Shown here piece after piece: positions 43,058 through 51,545 of a DNA stretch of 64,000 bases. The first letter of the stretch is position 1; each line of letters opens with the position of its first letter. This DNA is from BP-464 sp963825415 (GTDB lineage: Bacteria; Actinomycetota; Thermoleophilia; Solirubrobacterales; Solirubrobacteraceae). The DNA lies in the NCBI GenBank assembly GCA_963825415.1, contig CAWGTD010000006.1, positions 682,001-746,000 of the forward strand, given 5' to 3'. A program made the translations under genes and the position numbers. The notes under the pieces were generated by a model, which saw nothing but the letters and a program-made list of their open reading frames with translations, was not told where the DNA came from and did no database searches.

Positions 43058-43819
43058 ATGAAGCTGGTCACCTGGAACGTCAACTCCCTGAAGATGCGGA
43101 TCCCCCGCGTCCTCGAGTTCGTCGAGGAACACCGGCCGGACGTCCTCTGCCTCCAGGAGACCAAGGCGGAGGCCGCCGCGTTTCCGGTCCATGAGCTCCT
43201 CGACGCCGGCTACAGCGCCCACCACCACAGCGCCGGGCGCTGGGCGGGGGTGGCGATCCTCGCGCGCGACGGGCTCGCCCTGGAGAACGCGGCATGCGGG
43301 CTGGCGGGCGAGCGCATGCCCGACGAGGCGCGCTGGTGCGAGGCGACCGTGGGCGGCCTGCGCGTGGCCAGCGTCTACGTGACCAACGGCCGGGCGATCG
43401 GGACGCCGACGTTCGAGGAGAAGCTCGCTTTCCTGGACGCGATGGCGCAGCGCGCGCCGCAGCTCGACGCGATCCTGGGCGACTTCAACATCGCCCCCGC
43501 CGACTCCGACGTCTACGACGTCGCGGCGTTCGACGGCTCGACGCACGTCACGCCCGACGAGCGCGAGCGCCTGAAGACCATCCTGGACGCCGGTTTCGTG
43601 GACGCCTACCGCCACCTGCATCCGGACGAGCAGCAGTTCACCTGGTGGGACTACCGCGCGGGCCACTTCCACAAAGGGCTCGGCATGCGCCTCGATCTCG
43701 TGCTCCTGCGCGCCGAGCTCGCTCCGCGCCTGCGCGCCTGCGGCATCGCGCGCGACTACCGCAAGGGCACCAAGCCCTCAGACCACGCGCCGCTGGTCGT
43801 CGAGCTGGACGAGGCCTAG
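43058..43819 (+). CDS. xth: Exodeoxyribonuclease III
   Basis: 253 residues, full length. 'KLVTWNVNSLKMRIPRVLEF' (Asn), 'DVLCLQETKAEAAAFP' (metal Glu), 'AILGDFNIAPADSDVYD' (GDFN catalytic Asp/Asn), 'FTWWDYRAGHFHKGLGMRLD' and 'KPSDHAPLVVELD' (SDH catalytic His) are the AP endonuclease/exonuclease III motifs. It repairs abasic sites and trims 3' ends of DNA. It starts 5 bp after padR and its stop is in CTAG shared with the convergent response regulator gene. Confidence 0.95.
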   Translation: MKLVTWNVNSLKMRIPRVLEFVEEHRPDVLCLQETKAEAAAFPVHELLDAGYSAHHHSAGRWAGVAILARDGLALENAACGLAGERMPDEARWCEATVGGLRVASVYVTNGRAIGTPTFEEKLAFLDAMAQRAPQLDAILGDFNIAPADSDVYDVAAFDGSTHVTPDERERLKTILDAGFVDAYRHLHPDEQQFTWWDYRAGHFHKGLGMRLDLVLLRAELAPRLRACGIARDYRKGTKPSDHAPLVVELDEA

Positions 43820-44259
43820 GTCGGAGTCGGGGCCACGCCGCGGATCGTCGCCACGATCTCGGCGATGTCGACGCCCTTCTCGAGGTAGGCCGCGGCGCCG
43901 GCGCCGAGCACCGGCTTGGCCATCCGCTCCGCGGTGAAGCCCGACAGCGCGACGATCGCCGCGCCAGGCGCCCGGCGACGCATGGCCGGAATCGCCTCCA
44001 GGCCGTCGAACTCGGGCATCGAGAGGTCCAGCAGGACGACGTCGGGCTGAAGCTCTTCGGCCTGGCGGACGCCCTCGTGGCCGTCGCTGGCCTCGCCGAC
44101 GACCTCGATGCCCTCCTGGTCCTCCAGCGAGTAGCGGACCAGGGCGCGGAACGCGGGCACGTCGTCACAAAGGAGAACTCGAATGATGTCTGGGTGTGCG
44201 CCATTACTGGCGCCGTTGGTACGGAGGAACCTGGGCGTCATCTGTTGCATGGCAAGCAT
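43816..44259 (-). CDS. Stand-alone response regulator receiver protein
   Basis: Up to 147 residues; internal Met4 and Met7 are also possible starts. 'IRVLLCDDVPAFRALVRYSL' gives the acidic pair, 'DVVLLDLSMPEFDGLEAI' the phospho-acceptor Asp, 'IVALSGF' the Ser/Thr switch and 'AAAYLEKGVDIAEIVATIRG' the Lys. There is no output domain, so it acts by protein-protein contact, as CheY/Spo0F-like proteins do. No histidine kinase is in the window. Possible targets (PP2C, HD-GYP or sigma factor) are inference only. Confidence 0.87.
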   Translation of the reverse strand: MLAMQQMTPRFLRTNGASNGAHPDIIRVLLCDDVPAFRALVRYSLEDQEGIEVVGEASDGHEGVRQAEELQPDVVLLDLSMPEFDGLEAIPAMRRRAPGAAIVALSGFTAERMAKPVLGAGAAAYLEKGVDIAEIVATIRGVAPTPT

Positions 44260-44355
44260 CGGTCATTCGAAGCCCGCCGAACATCCCCATTTCTGGCCGA
44301 CTTCGCTGCGAGTTTGCCGGCCGAGTTGTCCGGAGCTCGCCCTACGGTCCCGCCC

Positions 44356-45516
44356 ATGCCGCCCCTCATCTCGCCCGACGAGGCCTTGGCCCTCGGGCAG
44401 CTGACCGAACCCGCAGACATCGAGGCGCTGATCGAGCGCGCGTGGACCGCGCGGGTCGAACGCTTCGGCGAGAGCACCGACATGTGCTCGCTGGTGAACG
44501 CGAAATCGGGCGGCTGCGCGGAGGACTGCGGGTTCTGCGCCCAGTCGCGGTTCGCCGAGGCCGAGACCCCGCTGCACGCGATGATGGAGCCCGAGCAGAT
44601 CCTCCAGCACGCGCGTGCCGCAGAGGCCGCGGGCGCGCACCGGTTCTGCATGGTCACCCAAGGTCAGGGCCTCTCGAAACGCGACTTCGAGAAGGTGCTC
44701 GAGGGCGCGCGGCTCGTGGCCGAGCACACCAACCTCAAGCGCTGCGCCTCGGTCGGCCACATGAGCGTGGCGCGCGCCAAGGCGCTCAAGGAAGCCGGGA
44801 TCCAGCGCGTCCACCACAACGTCGAGACCGCGCGCTCGTACTACCCGGAGGTGTCGAGCACGGTCCGCTACGAGGGCCGCATCCGCACGATCGAGGCCGT
44901 CCGGGAGGCCGGGCTGGAGACCTGCGTGGGCGGGATCCTCAACCTCGGCGAGACCCCCGAGCAGCGCGTCGAGATGGCCTTCCAGCTCGCTGAGATCGAC
45001 CCCACTTCGGTGCCGATCAACCTTCTCAACCCGCGCCCGGGGACCAAGTTCGGCGACCGCGAGTACATGGACCCGGTCGAGGCGGTCAAGTGGATCGCGA
45101 TCTTCCGGCTGATCCTGCCGGACGCCCTGTTCCGGCTCTGCGGCGGGCGCGTGGAGAACATCGGCGAGCTGCAGGGCCTGGCCGTCAAGGCCGGCCTCAA
45201 CGGCGTGATGATGGGCAACTTCCTCACCACGCTGGGCTCGACCCCCGAGGAGGATCGAGCGATGTTCGAGGAGCTCGGGCTCAACGTCGCGCGCCAGCCC
45301 GACAACGGCGCCAACCCGCGGCCGGACAACCGCTCGGGCTGGCTGGCCGGCGACGTGCCTGTCTCCGAGGAGGTCGCACCCTCCGAACCGACGCCGCTGG
45401 ACCTGCACATCCAGCTCTGGAACCCGGCCGAGCAGCTGCGCTACGCGAAGAAGGCGAGCGTGCCCGCGCGTCCGGATGGTGCGGCGAACTCCTGGCCGGA
45501 GGAGGACGCGGCATGA
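44356..45516 (+). CDS. bioB: Biotin synthase
   Basis: 386 residues. The radical-SAM triad is in 'SGGCAEDCGFCAQSRF' (CxxxCxxC), and 'CMVTQGQGLSKRDFEKVLEG', 'HHNVETARSYYPEVSSTVRY', 'GGILNLGETPEQRVEMAFQL' and 'NGVMMGNFLTTLGSTPEEDR' are BioB segments, including the ligands of the auxiliary [2Fe-2S] cluster. It inserts sulfur into dethiobiotin. The C-terminal 50 residues are longer than usual and carry a Glu/Pro-rich tail. The stop overlaps bioF (ATGA, 45513-45516), so the genes are coupled. Confidence 0.96.
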   Translation: MPPLISPDEALALGQLTEPADIEALIERAWTARVERFGESTDMCSLVNAKSGGCAEDCGFCAQSRFAEAETPLHAMMEPEQILQHARAAEAAGAHRFCMVTQGQGLSKRDFEKVLEGARLVAEHTNLKRCASVGHMSVARAKALKEAGIQRVHHNVETARSYYPEVSSTVRYEGRIRTIEAVREAGLETCVGGILNLGETPEQRVEMAFQLAEIDPTSVPINLLNPRPGTKFGDREYMDPVEAVKWIAIFRLILPDALFRLCGGRVENIGELQGLAVKAGLNGVMMGNFLTTLGSTPEEDRAMFEELGLNVARQPDNGANPRPDNRSGWLAGDVPVSEEVAPSEPTPLDLHIQLWNPAEQLRYAKKASVPARPDGAANSWPEEDAA

Positions 45517-46796
45517 TCGACGTCGCCGCCCGTCTCGACGAGCTCGAGGAGTCCGACCTCTTGCGGCGCATGCGCCTGATCAGCGGGCCGCAGGGCCCGC
45601 GCGTGGTGCTGGACGGCAAGCCGGTGCTGCTGCTGTGCTCGAACAACTACCTCGGCCTGGCCGACCACCCGCGCGTGCGCGAGGCCGCGGCCGACGCGGC
45701 GATGCGCTGGGGCGTCGGCGCGGGCGCGTCGCGCCTGGTCTCGGGCACGATGACGATCCACCGGCGGCTGGAGGAGCGGCTGGCGGAGTTCGAGGGCGCC
45801 GAGGCCGCGCTGCTGTTCGGCTCGGGCTACCTCGCCAACCTCGGCGTCGTCAGCGCGCTCGCCGGGCCGGGCGAAGTGGTGTGCTCCGACGCGCTGAACC
45901 ACGCCTCGATCGTCGACGGCTGCCGGCTGGCCCGCGCCGAGACGTTCGTCTATGACCACTGCGACCTCGAACACCTCGAGTGGGGGCTGATCAAGGCCTC
46001 CGGGCGCGCGTCCTTGATCGTCACCGACTCCGTCTTCTCGATGGACGGCGACGTCGCGCCGCTGGAGGGCATCGTCGAGCTGGCGCAGCGGTTCGGCTGC
46101 CGCGTGATGGTCGACGAGGCGCACGCGACCGGCTGCATGGGCCCCGACGGACGCGGCGCGGTCGCCGACGCCGGGCTGGAGGCCGACGTCGACGTCGTGG
46201 TCGGCACGCTCGGCAAGGCGCTGGGCTCCTACGGGGCCTACGCCGCGACGACGCAGGAGCTCGTGCGCTACCTGATCAACACCGCGCGCCCGCTGATCTT
46301 CTCCACCGCCCCACCGCCGCCCGCCGTGGCCGGCGCGCTTGCGGCGCTGGAGCTGCTGGTCGAACAGCCCCGGCGCGTCGACAAGCTGCAGGCCAACTCC
46401 GACGCGCTGCGCGACGAGCTGGCCCGCGAGGGTTTCGAGGTCGCCGGATCGACCACCCAGATCGTGCCGCTGATCGTCGGCGACGCAGGGTTGGCGATGC
46501 GCATCTGCGAAGCCGGGCTGGAGCGCGGCGTGTTCGCCCAGGCGATCCGCCCGCCGACCGTTCCCGAGGGCACCTCGCGGTTGCGCCTGGCGGTGATGGC
46601 CTCCCACACCAAGGCCGAGCTGCGCGACGCCGCCCGCGCAATTGGCCGCGCGGCGCTCCAGGAGGGCTTCCGCCCCGGCGTGGGCGTCCCGATCGCCGCG
46701 GCGCAGGAACACGCGCCCTCCGAGCGCGTCCCGGTGGCCATCTTCGACGCCGAGACCGAGCTGATCCCGCCCGACGGCGTCGCGCGGGCCGCCTAG
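45513..46796 (+). CDS. bioF: 8-amino-7-oxononanoate synthase
   Basis: 427 residues. 'LLLCSNNYLGLADHPRVREA', 'MRWGVGAGASRLVSGTMTIH', 'DALNHASIVDGCRLARAE', 'VMVDEAHATGCMGPDGRG' (Asp binding PLP) and 'VDVVVGTLGKALGSYGAYAA' (Lys forming the Schiff base) are the alpha-oxoamine synthase motifs. It condenses pimeloyl-ACP or -CoA with alanine. The C-terminal extension of about 40 residues ('APSERVPVAIFDAETELIPP') is longer than in E. coli BioF (about 384). It is coupled to bioB and followed 10 bp later by bioD. Confidence 0.93.
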   Translation: MIDVAARLDELEESDLLRRMRLISGPQGPRVVLDGKPVLLLCSNNYLGLADHPRVREAAADAAMRWGVGAGASRLVSGTMTIHRRLEERLAEFEGAEAALLFGSGYLANLGVVSALAGPGEVVCSDALNHASIVDGCRLARAETFVYDHCDLEHLEWGLIKASGRASLIVTDSVFSMDGDVAPLEGIVELAQRFGCRVMVDEAHATGCMGPDGRGAVADAGLEADVDVVVGTLGKALGSYGAYAATTQELVRYLINTARPLIFSTAPPPPAVAGALAALELLVEQPRRVDKLQANSDALRDELAREGFEVAGSTTQIVPLIVGDAGLAMRICEAGLERGVFAQAIRPPTVPEGTSRLRLAVMASHTKAELRDAARAIGRAALQEGFRPGVGVPIAAAQEHAPSERVPVAIFDAETELIPPDGVARAA

Positions 46797-46806
46797 CCGG
46801 CTCGCC

Positions 46807-47418
46807 GTGCGCGGCGTCTTCGTCACGGGCACCGACACCGGCGTCGGCAAGACCTACCTCGCCGCGGTGGTGGCGACGGCGCTGCGCGCCCGCGGCCTGC
46901 GGGTCGGCGTGGCCAAGCCTGTCGTCACCGGGCTCGACGACCCCGGCCCGCACGACCACGAGCTCCTCGGCGCGACGACCGCCGCCACGTTCGGCCCCGC
47001 GGTCTCACCGCACCTGGCCGCCGAGCTGGCGGGCGTGGAGCTGACGCCGGCAGCGCTGGTCTCGGCCGCCCGCACCGCCGCCGTCGACGCCGACGCGGTG
47101 GTCGTCGAGGGCGTGGGCGGCCTGCTGGTGCCGCTGACGCGCGAGTACTCGGTCCGCGATCTCATCAAGGAGCTCGGCCTGCCGGTGGTCGTCGCGGCGC
47201 GCCCCGGGCTGGGCACGCTCAACCACACGCTGCTGACCCTGGAGGCGGCCCGCGCGGGCGGGCTGGACGTCCGCGGCGTCGTCCTCACGCCCTGGCCCGC
47301 CGCCCCGTCGGCGATGGAGCGTTCCAACCTCGAGACGCTCGCCGCCGCGGCCCCCACGCACGTCCTCGCCCACGGCTCCGACGGCGCAGAGCTGCCCGTC
47401 GAGCGCTGGGTGAGCTAA
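46807..47418 (+). CDS. bioD: Dethiobiotin synthetase
   Basis: 203 residues from a GTG at 46807. 'GVFVTGTDTGVGKTYLAAVV' is the P-loop, 'GVAKPVVTGLDDPGPHDHEL' the catalytic Lys and diaminopelargonate region, and 'ADAVVVEGVGGLLVPLT' the switch with the conserved EGxGG. It forms dethiobiotin from DAPA, CO2 and ATP. It shares CTAA with the end of the convergent spermidine-synthase-like gene, which separates it from bioA. Confidence 0.95.
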   Translation: MRGVFVTGTDTGVGKTYLAAVVATALRARGLRVGVAKPVVTGLDDPGPHDHELLGATTAATFGPAVSPHLAAELAGVELTPAALVSAARTAAVDADAVVVEGVGGLLVPLTREYSVRDLIKELGLPVVVAARPGLGTLNHTLLTLEAARAGGLDVRGVVLTPWPAAPSAMERSNLETLAAAAPTHVLAHGSDGAELPVERWVS

Positions 47419-48914
47419 CCGCCTTCCGAGCCTTCGGCGGCGACCCTCAGCACCGACTCGTCGATCAACCATTCGACGGGCGCCCGGTCGTCGGTCCACA
47501 CGTCGCCGCCGGACAGGCCCGGCTCGAGCGCGCTGCCGGCGCTCACGGCGGCCCGGTGCAGGTCCTCAGCCAGCGGCGCCTCGTTCAGTCGCGTGGCCGA
47601 GGGCGCCTCGGCCGCGCCGAGAAGGATCGTGTTCGTCGGCTGCGTGGGCGCGCGCCAGACGGCCGGCAGCGCGGCGCCGATCGTCGCCGTCAGCGCCCGT
47701 TCGAGGTCGCGTGAGTCCTCGGGATGGCCGACGTTGACGACCACGACGCCGCCCGGCGCCAACCGGTCGCGCACCAGCTCGAAGAACTCCCGCGTCGCGA
47801 GATAGAACGGGATGTACGGCTGGCGATAGGCGTCGATGAGGATCGCGTCATAGGCCTCGTCCGAACGCCGCAGGAAGGGCCGGGCGTCGGCGTGATGGAC
47901 GCGCAACCGCGGTCCGCGCAAATCGAACAGCCGGCGCCCGATCTTCGTCAGCCGCGGATCGATCTCCACCGCGTCGACCCACGTCTGCGGGAAGTAGTGG
48001 CCGTAGGCCCGGGCGGTCGTGCCGGCCGCGTTGCCGAGGATCGCGATCCGCGCCGGGGCCCGGCGCAGCACGGAGAACGGCAGGACGAGCATGTCGTCCC
48101 AGTAGTCCCCGGTCAGGTAGGAGCCCGCCCGCCACAGCGAGTGCACCGCGTGGCCCTCGTTGAGCTCCAGGCGCCGTGCGCCGTCGCTCTGCTCGACCAC
48201 GCGCGCGTACTGATACGTCGTCTCGGCCTCGAGCAGCACGCGCCTGCCGTCGGCCGCCTTGACCGTCCCCTGCGGGATCGCGATGAGCGCGCCCAGCGCG
48301 AGCGGCGCCAAGACCAGTCGCCGGCTCATTCCGGCGAGCGCCACCGCGGCGAGCGCGACCGCGAAGACCAGGAAGGTCCGCCGCGTGCCGACGAACGGCA
48401 CCAGCACGAGGGCGGCAAGGAACACGCCGACCAGGCTGCCGACGGTCGAGATCGCGTACAGCCGGCCGGCGACGCGGCCCGCCTCCTCGACCGTCGAGAC
48501 GCTGAGCCTGACGGCGTACGGTGCGACGGCGCCCAGCAGCAGCACCGGGACGGAGATCAGCACGAGCACGGCGATCAACGAGCCGACGAACGCCCCGGCA
48601 TCGATGTCGTCGAGCGCGCTGACGGAAACCCGTAGAAACGGCCGGGCCACGAAGGGCACGGCGGCCAGCAGCAGCGCGGCGGCGAGCACGAGCCGGCACA
48701 GGCCCCGCAGCGTCGGGTCGCGGTCGGCGATCCGGCCGCCGACCCAGTAGCCCGCCGACAGGGCGACGAGCACCGTCGCGATCGTGTTCGCCCAGACGAT
48801 CGTCGACGCGCCGAACCACGGCGCGAGCAGGCGGGCGGCCGCGATCTCCGTGCCCAGCGAGGCCGCGCCGACCACGAATGCCACGGTCGCGACAGCTTTT
48901 CGAGGGGCGGGCAC
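47415..48914 (-). CDS. Membrane protein with spermidine synthase-like domain
   Basis: 499 residues. The N-terminal half has about eight hydrophobic helices with 'GAASLGTEIAAARLLAPWFG' and 'NTIATVLVALSAGYWVGGRI', typical of the fused MFS/SpeE family. The C-terminal half is a SpeE-like methyltransferase fold: 'ARIAILGNAAGTTARAYGHY' (nucleotide loop), 'VDAVEIDPRLTKIGRRLFDL', 'RVHHADARPFLRRSDEAYDA'. The usual polyamine-binding acidic residues are not all in place ('LIDAYRQPYIPFYLATREFF'). It may not make spermidine. It lies between bioD and bioA on the opposite strand. Confidence 0.82.
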   Translation of the reverse strand: MPAPRKAVATVAFVVGAASLGTEIAAARLLAPWFGASTIVWANTIATVLVALSAGYWVGGRIADRDPTLRGLCRLVLAAALLLAAVPFVARPFLRVSVSALDDIDAGAFVGSLIAVLVLISVPVLLLGAVAPYAVRLSVSTVEEAGRVAGRLYAISTVGSLVGVFLAALVLVPFVGTRRTFLVFAVALAAVALAGMSRRLVLAPLALGALIAIPQGTVKAADGRRVLLEAETTYQYARVVEQSDGARRLELNEGHAVHSLWRAGSYLTGDYWDDMLVLPFSVLRRAPARIAILGNAAGTTARAYGHYFPQTWVDAVEIDPRLTKIGRRLFDLRGPRLRVHHADARPFLRRSDEAYDAILIDAYRQPYIPFYLATREFFELVRDRLAPGGVVVVNVGHPEDSRDLERALTATIGAALPAVWRAPTQPTNTILLGAAEAPSATRLNEAPLAEDLHRAAVSAGSALEPGLSGGDVWTDDRAPVEWLIDESVLRVAAEGSEGG

Positions 48915-48990
48915 CCGACTAGCTTGCCGCCTCGCCGTATCGGACGGCGCCGAACGAAGGTCCGTCCAGGTGCGCCTCTAGGTTGGAGCC

Positions 48991-50298
48991 ATGGACACCG
49001 AGCAGCTCGCCGCCCTCGACCGAGAGATCCTCTGGCACCCGTTCACGCAGATGCGCGGCTGGCAGGAGGAGGCGCCGATCCTGATCGAACGGGCTGAGGG
49101 CACCACGCTGATCGACACCGAAGGCCGGCGCTATATCGACGGGGTCTCCTCGCTTTGGTGCAACGTCCACGGCCATCGCCACGCGCACATCGACGCCGCC
49201 GTGCGCAGCCAGCTCGACCGCGTGGCGCACTCGACGATGCTCGGCCTCTCGCACCCGCCGGCCGTGGAGCTGGCCCGCCGGCTGCTCGACGTCGCGCCCG
49301 AAGGGCTCGCGCGGGTCTTCTACTCCGACAACGGCTCGACGGCTGTCGAGATCGCGCTGAAGATGGCCTTTCAGTACTGGCAGCACCGCGGCGACCACCA
49401 GCGCACCTCGTTCGTCTATCTGCGCAACAGCTACCACGGCGACACGATCGGCTCGGTGTCGGTCGGCGGGATCGACCTCTTCCATCAGCTCTACCGCCCG
49501 CTGCTGTTCGAAGGCTTCTGCGTCGAGCCCGGCGACGCCAAGGCGCTCTCGGACCTGCTCGACGAGCACCGCGACCAGATCGCCGCCGTCGTCGTCGAGC
49601 CGCTGGTGCAGGGCGCGGCGGGCATCCGCGTCATGCCCGACGGTTACCTGCGCGACGTGCGCCACCTGTGCGACGACCACGACGTCTTTTTGATCTGCGA
49701 CGAGGTCGCGACCGGGTTCGGCCGCACCGGAACGATGTTCGCCTGCCAGCAGGAGGGCGTGACGCCGGACTTCATGACGGTCGCCAAGGGCCTCACCGGC
49801 GGCTATCTGCCGCTCGCGGCGACGCTGACGACCGAGCGCGTCTACGAGGGCTTCCTCGGTGAGCACGAGGAGTTCAAGACCTTCTTCCACGGGCACACCT
49901 ACACGGGCAACCCGCTGGCCTGCGCGGCGGCGATCGCGACGCTGGAGGTCTTCGAGCAGGAGCACACCCTGGAGACGCTGACGCCGCGGATCGAGCTGCT
50001 GCACCGGCTGCTCGACGCGCATGTGGTGCCGCTCCCGGCGGTCCGCGAGGTCCGCTACCGCGGGCTGATGGTGGGCATCGAGCTGGGCGACTTCGCCCTC
50101 GAGGAGCGGATCGGCCACCAGGTGACGCTCGCCGCCCGCGCGCGCGGAGCGATCATCAGGCCGCTCGGCGACGTGCTGGTGCTGATGCCACCGCTGTCGA
50201 TCGACGCCGGCGAGCTGCGCCGGCTGGTCGACATCGTCGCGGCGGCGATCGCCGAGACGACGGGCGCGGCCGCCGTCGGCCTAGCCGCCGCGGCCTAG
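48991..50298 (+). CDS. bioA: Adenosylmethionine-8-amino-7-oxononanoate aminotransferase
   Basis: 435 residues. 'REILWHPFTQMRGWQEEAPI', 'GRRYIDGVSSLWCNVHGHRH', 'VFYSDNGSTAVEIALKMAFQ', 'YLRNSYHGDTIGSVSVGGID', 'FLICDEVATGFGRTGTMFAC' (PLP-binding Asp) and 'DFMTVAKGLTGGYLPLAATL' (catalytic Lys) are BioA signatures. It makes diaminopelargonate from KAPA using SAM as amino donor. It is apart from bioBFD but completes the last four biotin steps in one locus. The end overlaps the convergent GerW-like gene by 18 bp. Confidence 0.95.
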   Translation: MDTEQLAALDREILWHPFTQMRGWQEEAPILIERAEGTTLIDTEGRRYIDGVSSLWCNVHGHRHAHIDAAVRSQLDRVAHSTMLGLSHPPAVELARRLLDVAPEGLARVFYSDNGSTAVEIALKMAFQYWQHRGDHQRTSFVYLRNSYHGDTIGSVSVGGIDLFHQLYRPLLFEGFCVEPGDAKALSDLLDEHRDQIAAVVVEPLVQGAAGIRVMPDGYLRDVRHLCDDHDVFLICDEVATGFGRTGTMFACQQEGVTPDFMTVAKGLTGGYLPLAATLTTERVYEGFLGEHEEFKTFFHGHTYTGNPLACAAAIATLEVFEQEHTLETLTPRIELLHRLLDAHVVPLPAVREVRYRGLMVGIELGDFALEERIGHQVTLAARARGAIIRPLGDVLVLMPPLSIDAGELRRLVDIVAAAIAETTGAAAVGLAAAA

Positions 50299-50688
50299 GA
50301 GCCGACGCGGCGCAGGGAGGTGCGGGCGGCCGTTGCGGCGCAGCGCGCGCACGCTCATCACGCCCGCGGCCAGCGCGCTCGCCCCACCCAGCGCGGCCCT
50401 CACGGCACGCATCGTGCGCTCGGGGTCGCGGATCGGCTCGAACCGCGCGCCCTCGGGGCCGACGTCGATGAAGCCGATCGGCGCCGCGTCGAGGACGCCC
50501 CCGCCCCCGCCGGCGCCCATGTCGCCGCCGCCACCACCCACGGCCTTGACGCGCGCGACGGGAACGACGGCCCGGCCGCCGATCTCGATCGCCTCGCCGT
50601 AGCACAGCCGCGCGCCGCTCAGCCCGGCGAACACCTCGCGCAGCCGTATCCCGTGCTGCTTCTTTTTCTTCTTGGCGCCCTTCGGCAT
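50281..50688 (-). CDS. GerW (YtfJ)-like family protein
   Basis: 135 residues. 'LCYGEAIEIGGRAVVPVARV', a Gly-rich run and 'AAPIGFIDVGPEGARFEPIR' then 'DPERTMRAVRAAL' match the GerW/YtfJ spore-germination family, usually linked to endospore coats or germination. The N-terminus is unusually basic (MPKGAKKKKKQHG). A C-terminal Ala-rich helix is followed by an Arg/Pro-rich tail. Many non-spore-forming actinobacteria have such proteins, so germination is not implied. Confidence 0.75.
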   Translation of the reverse strand: MPKGAKKKKKQHGIRLREVFAGLSGARLCYGEAIEIGGRAVVPVARVKAVGGGGGDMGAGGGGGVLDAAPIGFIDVGPEGARFEPIRDPERTMRAVRAALGGASALAAGVMSVRALRRNGRPHLPAPRRLLGRGG

Positions 50689-50695
50689 CTGCCGC

Positions 50696-50878
50696 TCAGT
50701 CCTCGAACAACTCGAAGTCCCGCTTGCGGGCGCCGCACACCGGACAGAACCAGGTGTCGGGGATGTCCTCGAACGCCGTGCCGGCGGGGATGCCCCCGTC
50801 CGGATCGCCGTCGGCGGGGTCATAGATGAAGCCGCAGGACGAACAGATCCAGCGCTTTGTGACGGTGTCTGAACTCAT
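50696..50878 (-). CDS. Rubredoxin
   Basis: 60 residues. 'KRWICSSCGFIYDPADGDPD' and 'DTWFCPVCGARKRDFELFED' hold the two CxxCG motifs that bind a single Fe(Cys)4 centre. It is a small cytoplasmic electron carrier, possibly for alkane or fatty-acid hydroxylases. No alkane hydroxylase gene is in the window, and the P450 at 2753 would normally use other partners. It lies 7 bp upstream of the GerW-like start, so they may be cotranscribed. Confidence 0.93.
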   Translation of the reverse strand: MSSDTVTKRWICSSCGFIYDPADGDPDGGIPAGTAFEDIPDTWFCPVCGARKRDFELFED

Positions 50879-50902
50879 TCCGGCGCAAGATACGCTGCGG
50901 CC

Positions 50903-51535
50903 GTGGCCGTCGATCCCCCGGACCCCACCGACGATCTGAACACCACCGGTCGTGCGGCCGTCCCCAGGCAGGCCGCGTCGGTCATCCTGCTGCGCGGCGG
51001 CGACGACTCGCTCGAGCTGCTGCTGGTCCAGCGCGACCCCAACGCGCGCTTCATGGGCGGGGTGTGGGTGTTCCCCGGTGGCGCGGTCGACGCGCACGAG
51101 GGCGAGGGCGACGCGGCGCATCGCGCGGCCGCGGTCCGCGAGCTCGCCGAGGAGGCCGACGTGCACGGCATCTCGGCTGCAGACCTCGTGAAGTTCTCGC
51201 GCTGGATCACCCCGGCGGAGGTGCGGACCCGGTTCGACACCCACTTCTTCCTCGCCCTCGCACCCGCCGACGTCGAGGCCGCCGTGGACGGCAGCGAGTG
51301 CGTCGACCTCGGCTGGTTCGCGCCCGCTGACGCGCTGCGCGCCCACGCCGAGGGCCGCATCCTGCTGGTCTTCCCGACGATCAAGCACCTCGAGCAGCTC
51401 TCGGTGTTCCCGACCGCCACGGCGCTGCTGGAGTTCGCTCGCGGCCGCGAGGTCGTGCCGGTCCAGCCGAAGGTGATCGTGTCGGGCGAGACCGCGCGCG
51501 TCCTGCTCCCGGGCGAGCCGGGATACGAGGAGTAG
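50903..51535 (+). CDS. Nudix hydrolase
   Basis: 210 residues from a GTG at 50903. 'FMGGVWVFPGGAVDAHEGEG' then 'AAHRAAAVRELAEEADVHG' is the Nudix box (REx2EE metal site, here RELAEEA). The start 'AASVILLRGGDDSLELLLVQ' is the usual Nudix beta strand. The GGVWVFPGG form is close to the CoA pyrophosphatase or NUDT19-type group, but no substrate can be fixed. It is divergent from rubredoxin by 24 bp and starts a rightward run of three or more genes. Confidence 0.88.
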   Translation: MAVDPPDPTDDLNTTGRAAVPRQAASVILLRGGDDSLELLLVQRDPNARFMGGVWVFPGGAVDAHEGEGDAAHRAAAVRELAEEADVHGISAADLVKFSRWITPAEVRTRFDTHFFLALAPADVEAAVDGSECVDLGWFAPADALRAHAEGRILLVFPTIKHLEQLSVFPTATALLEFARGREVVPVQPKVIVSGETARVLLPGEPGYEE

Positions 51536-51545
51536 GCTCGCGGCC

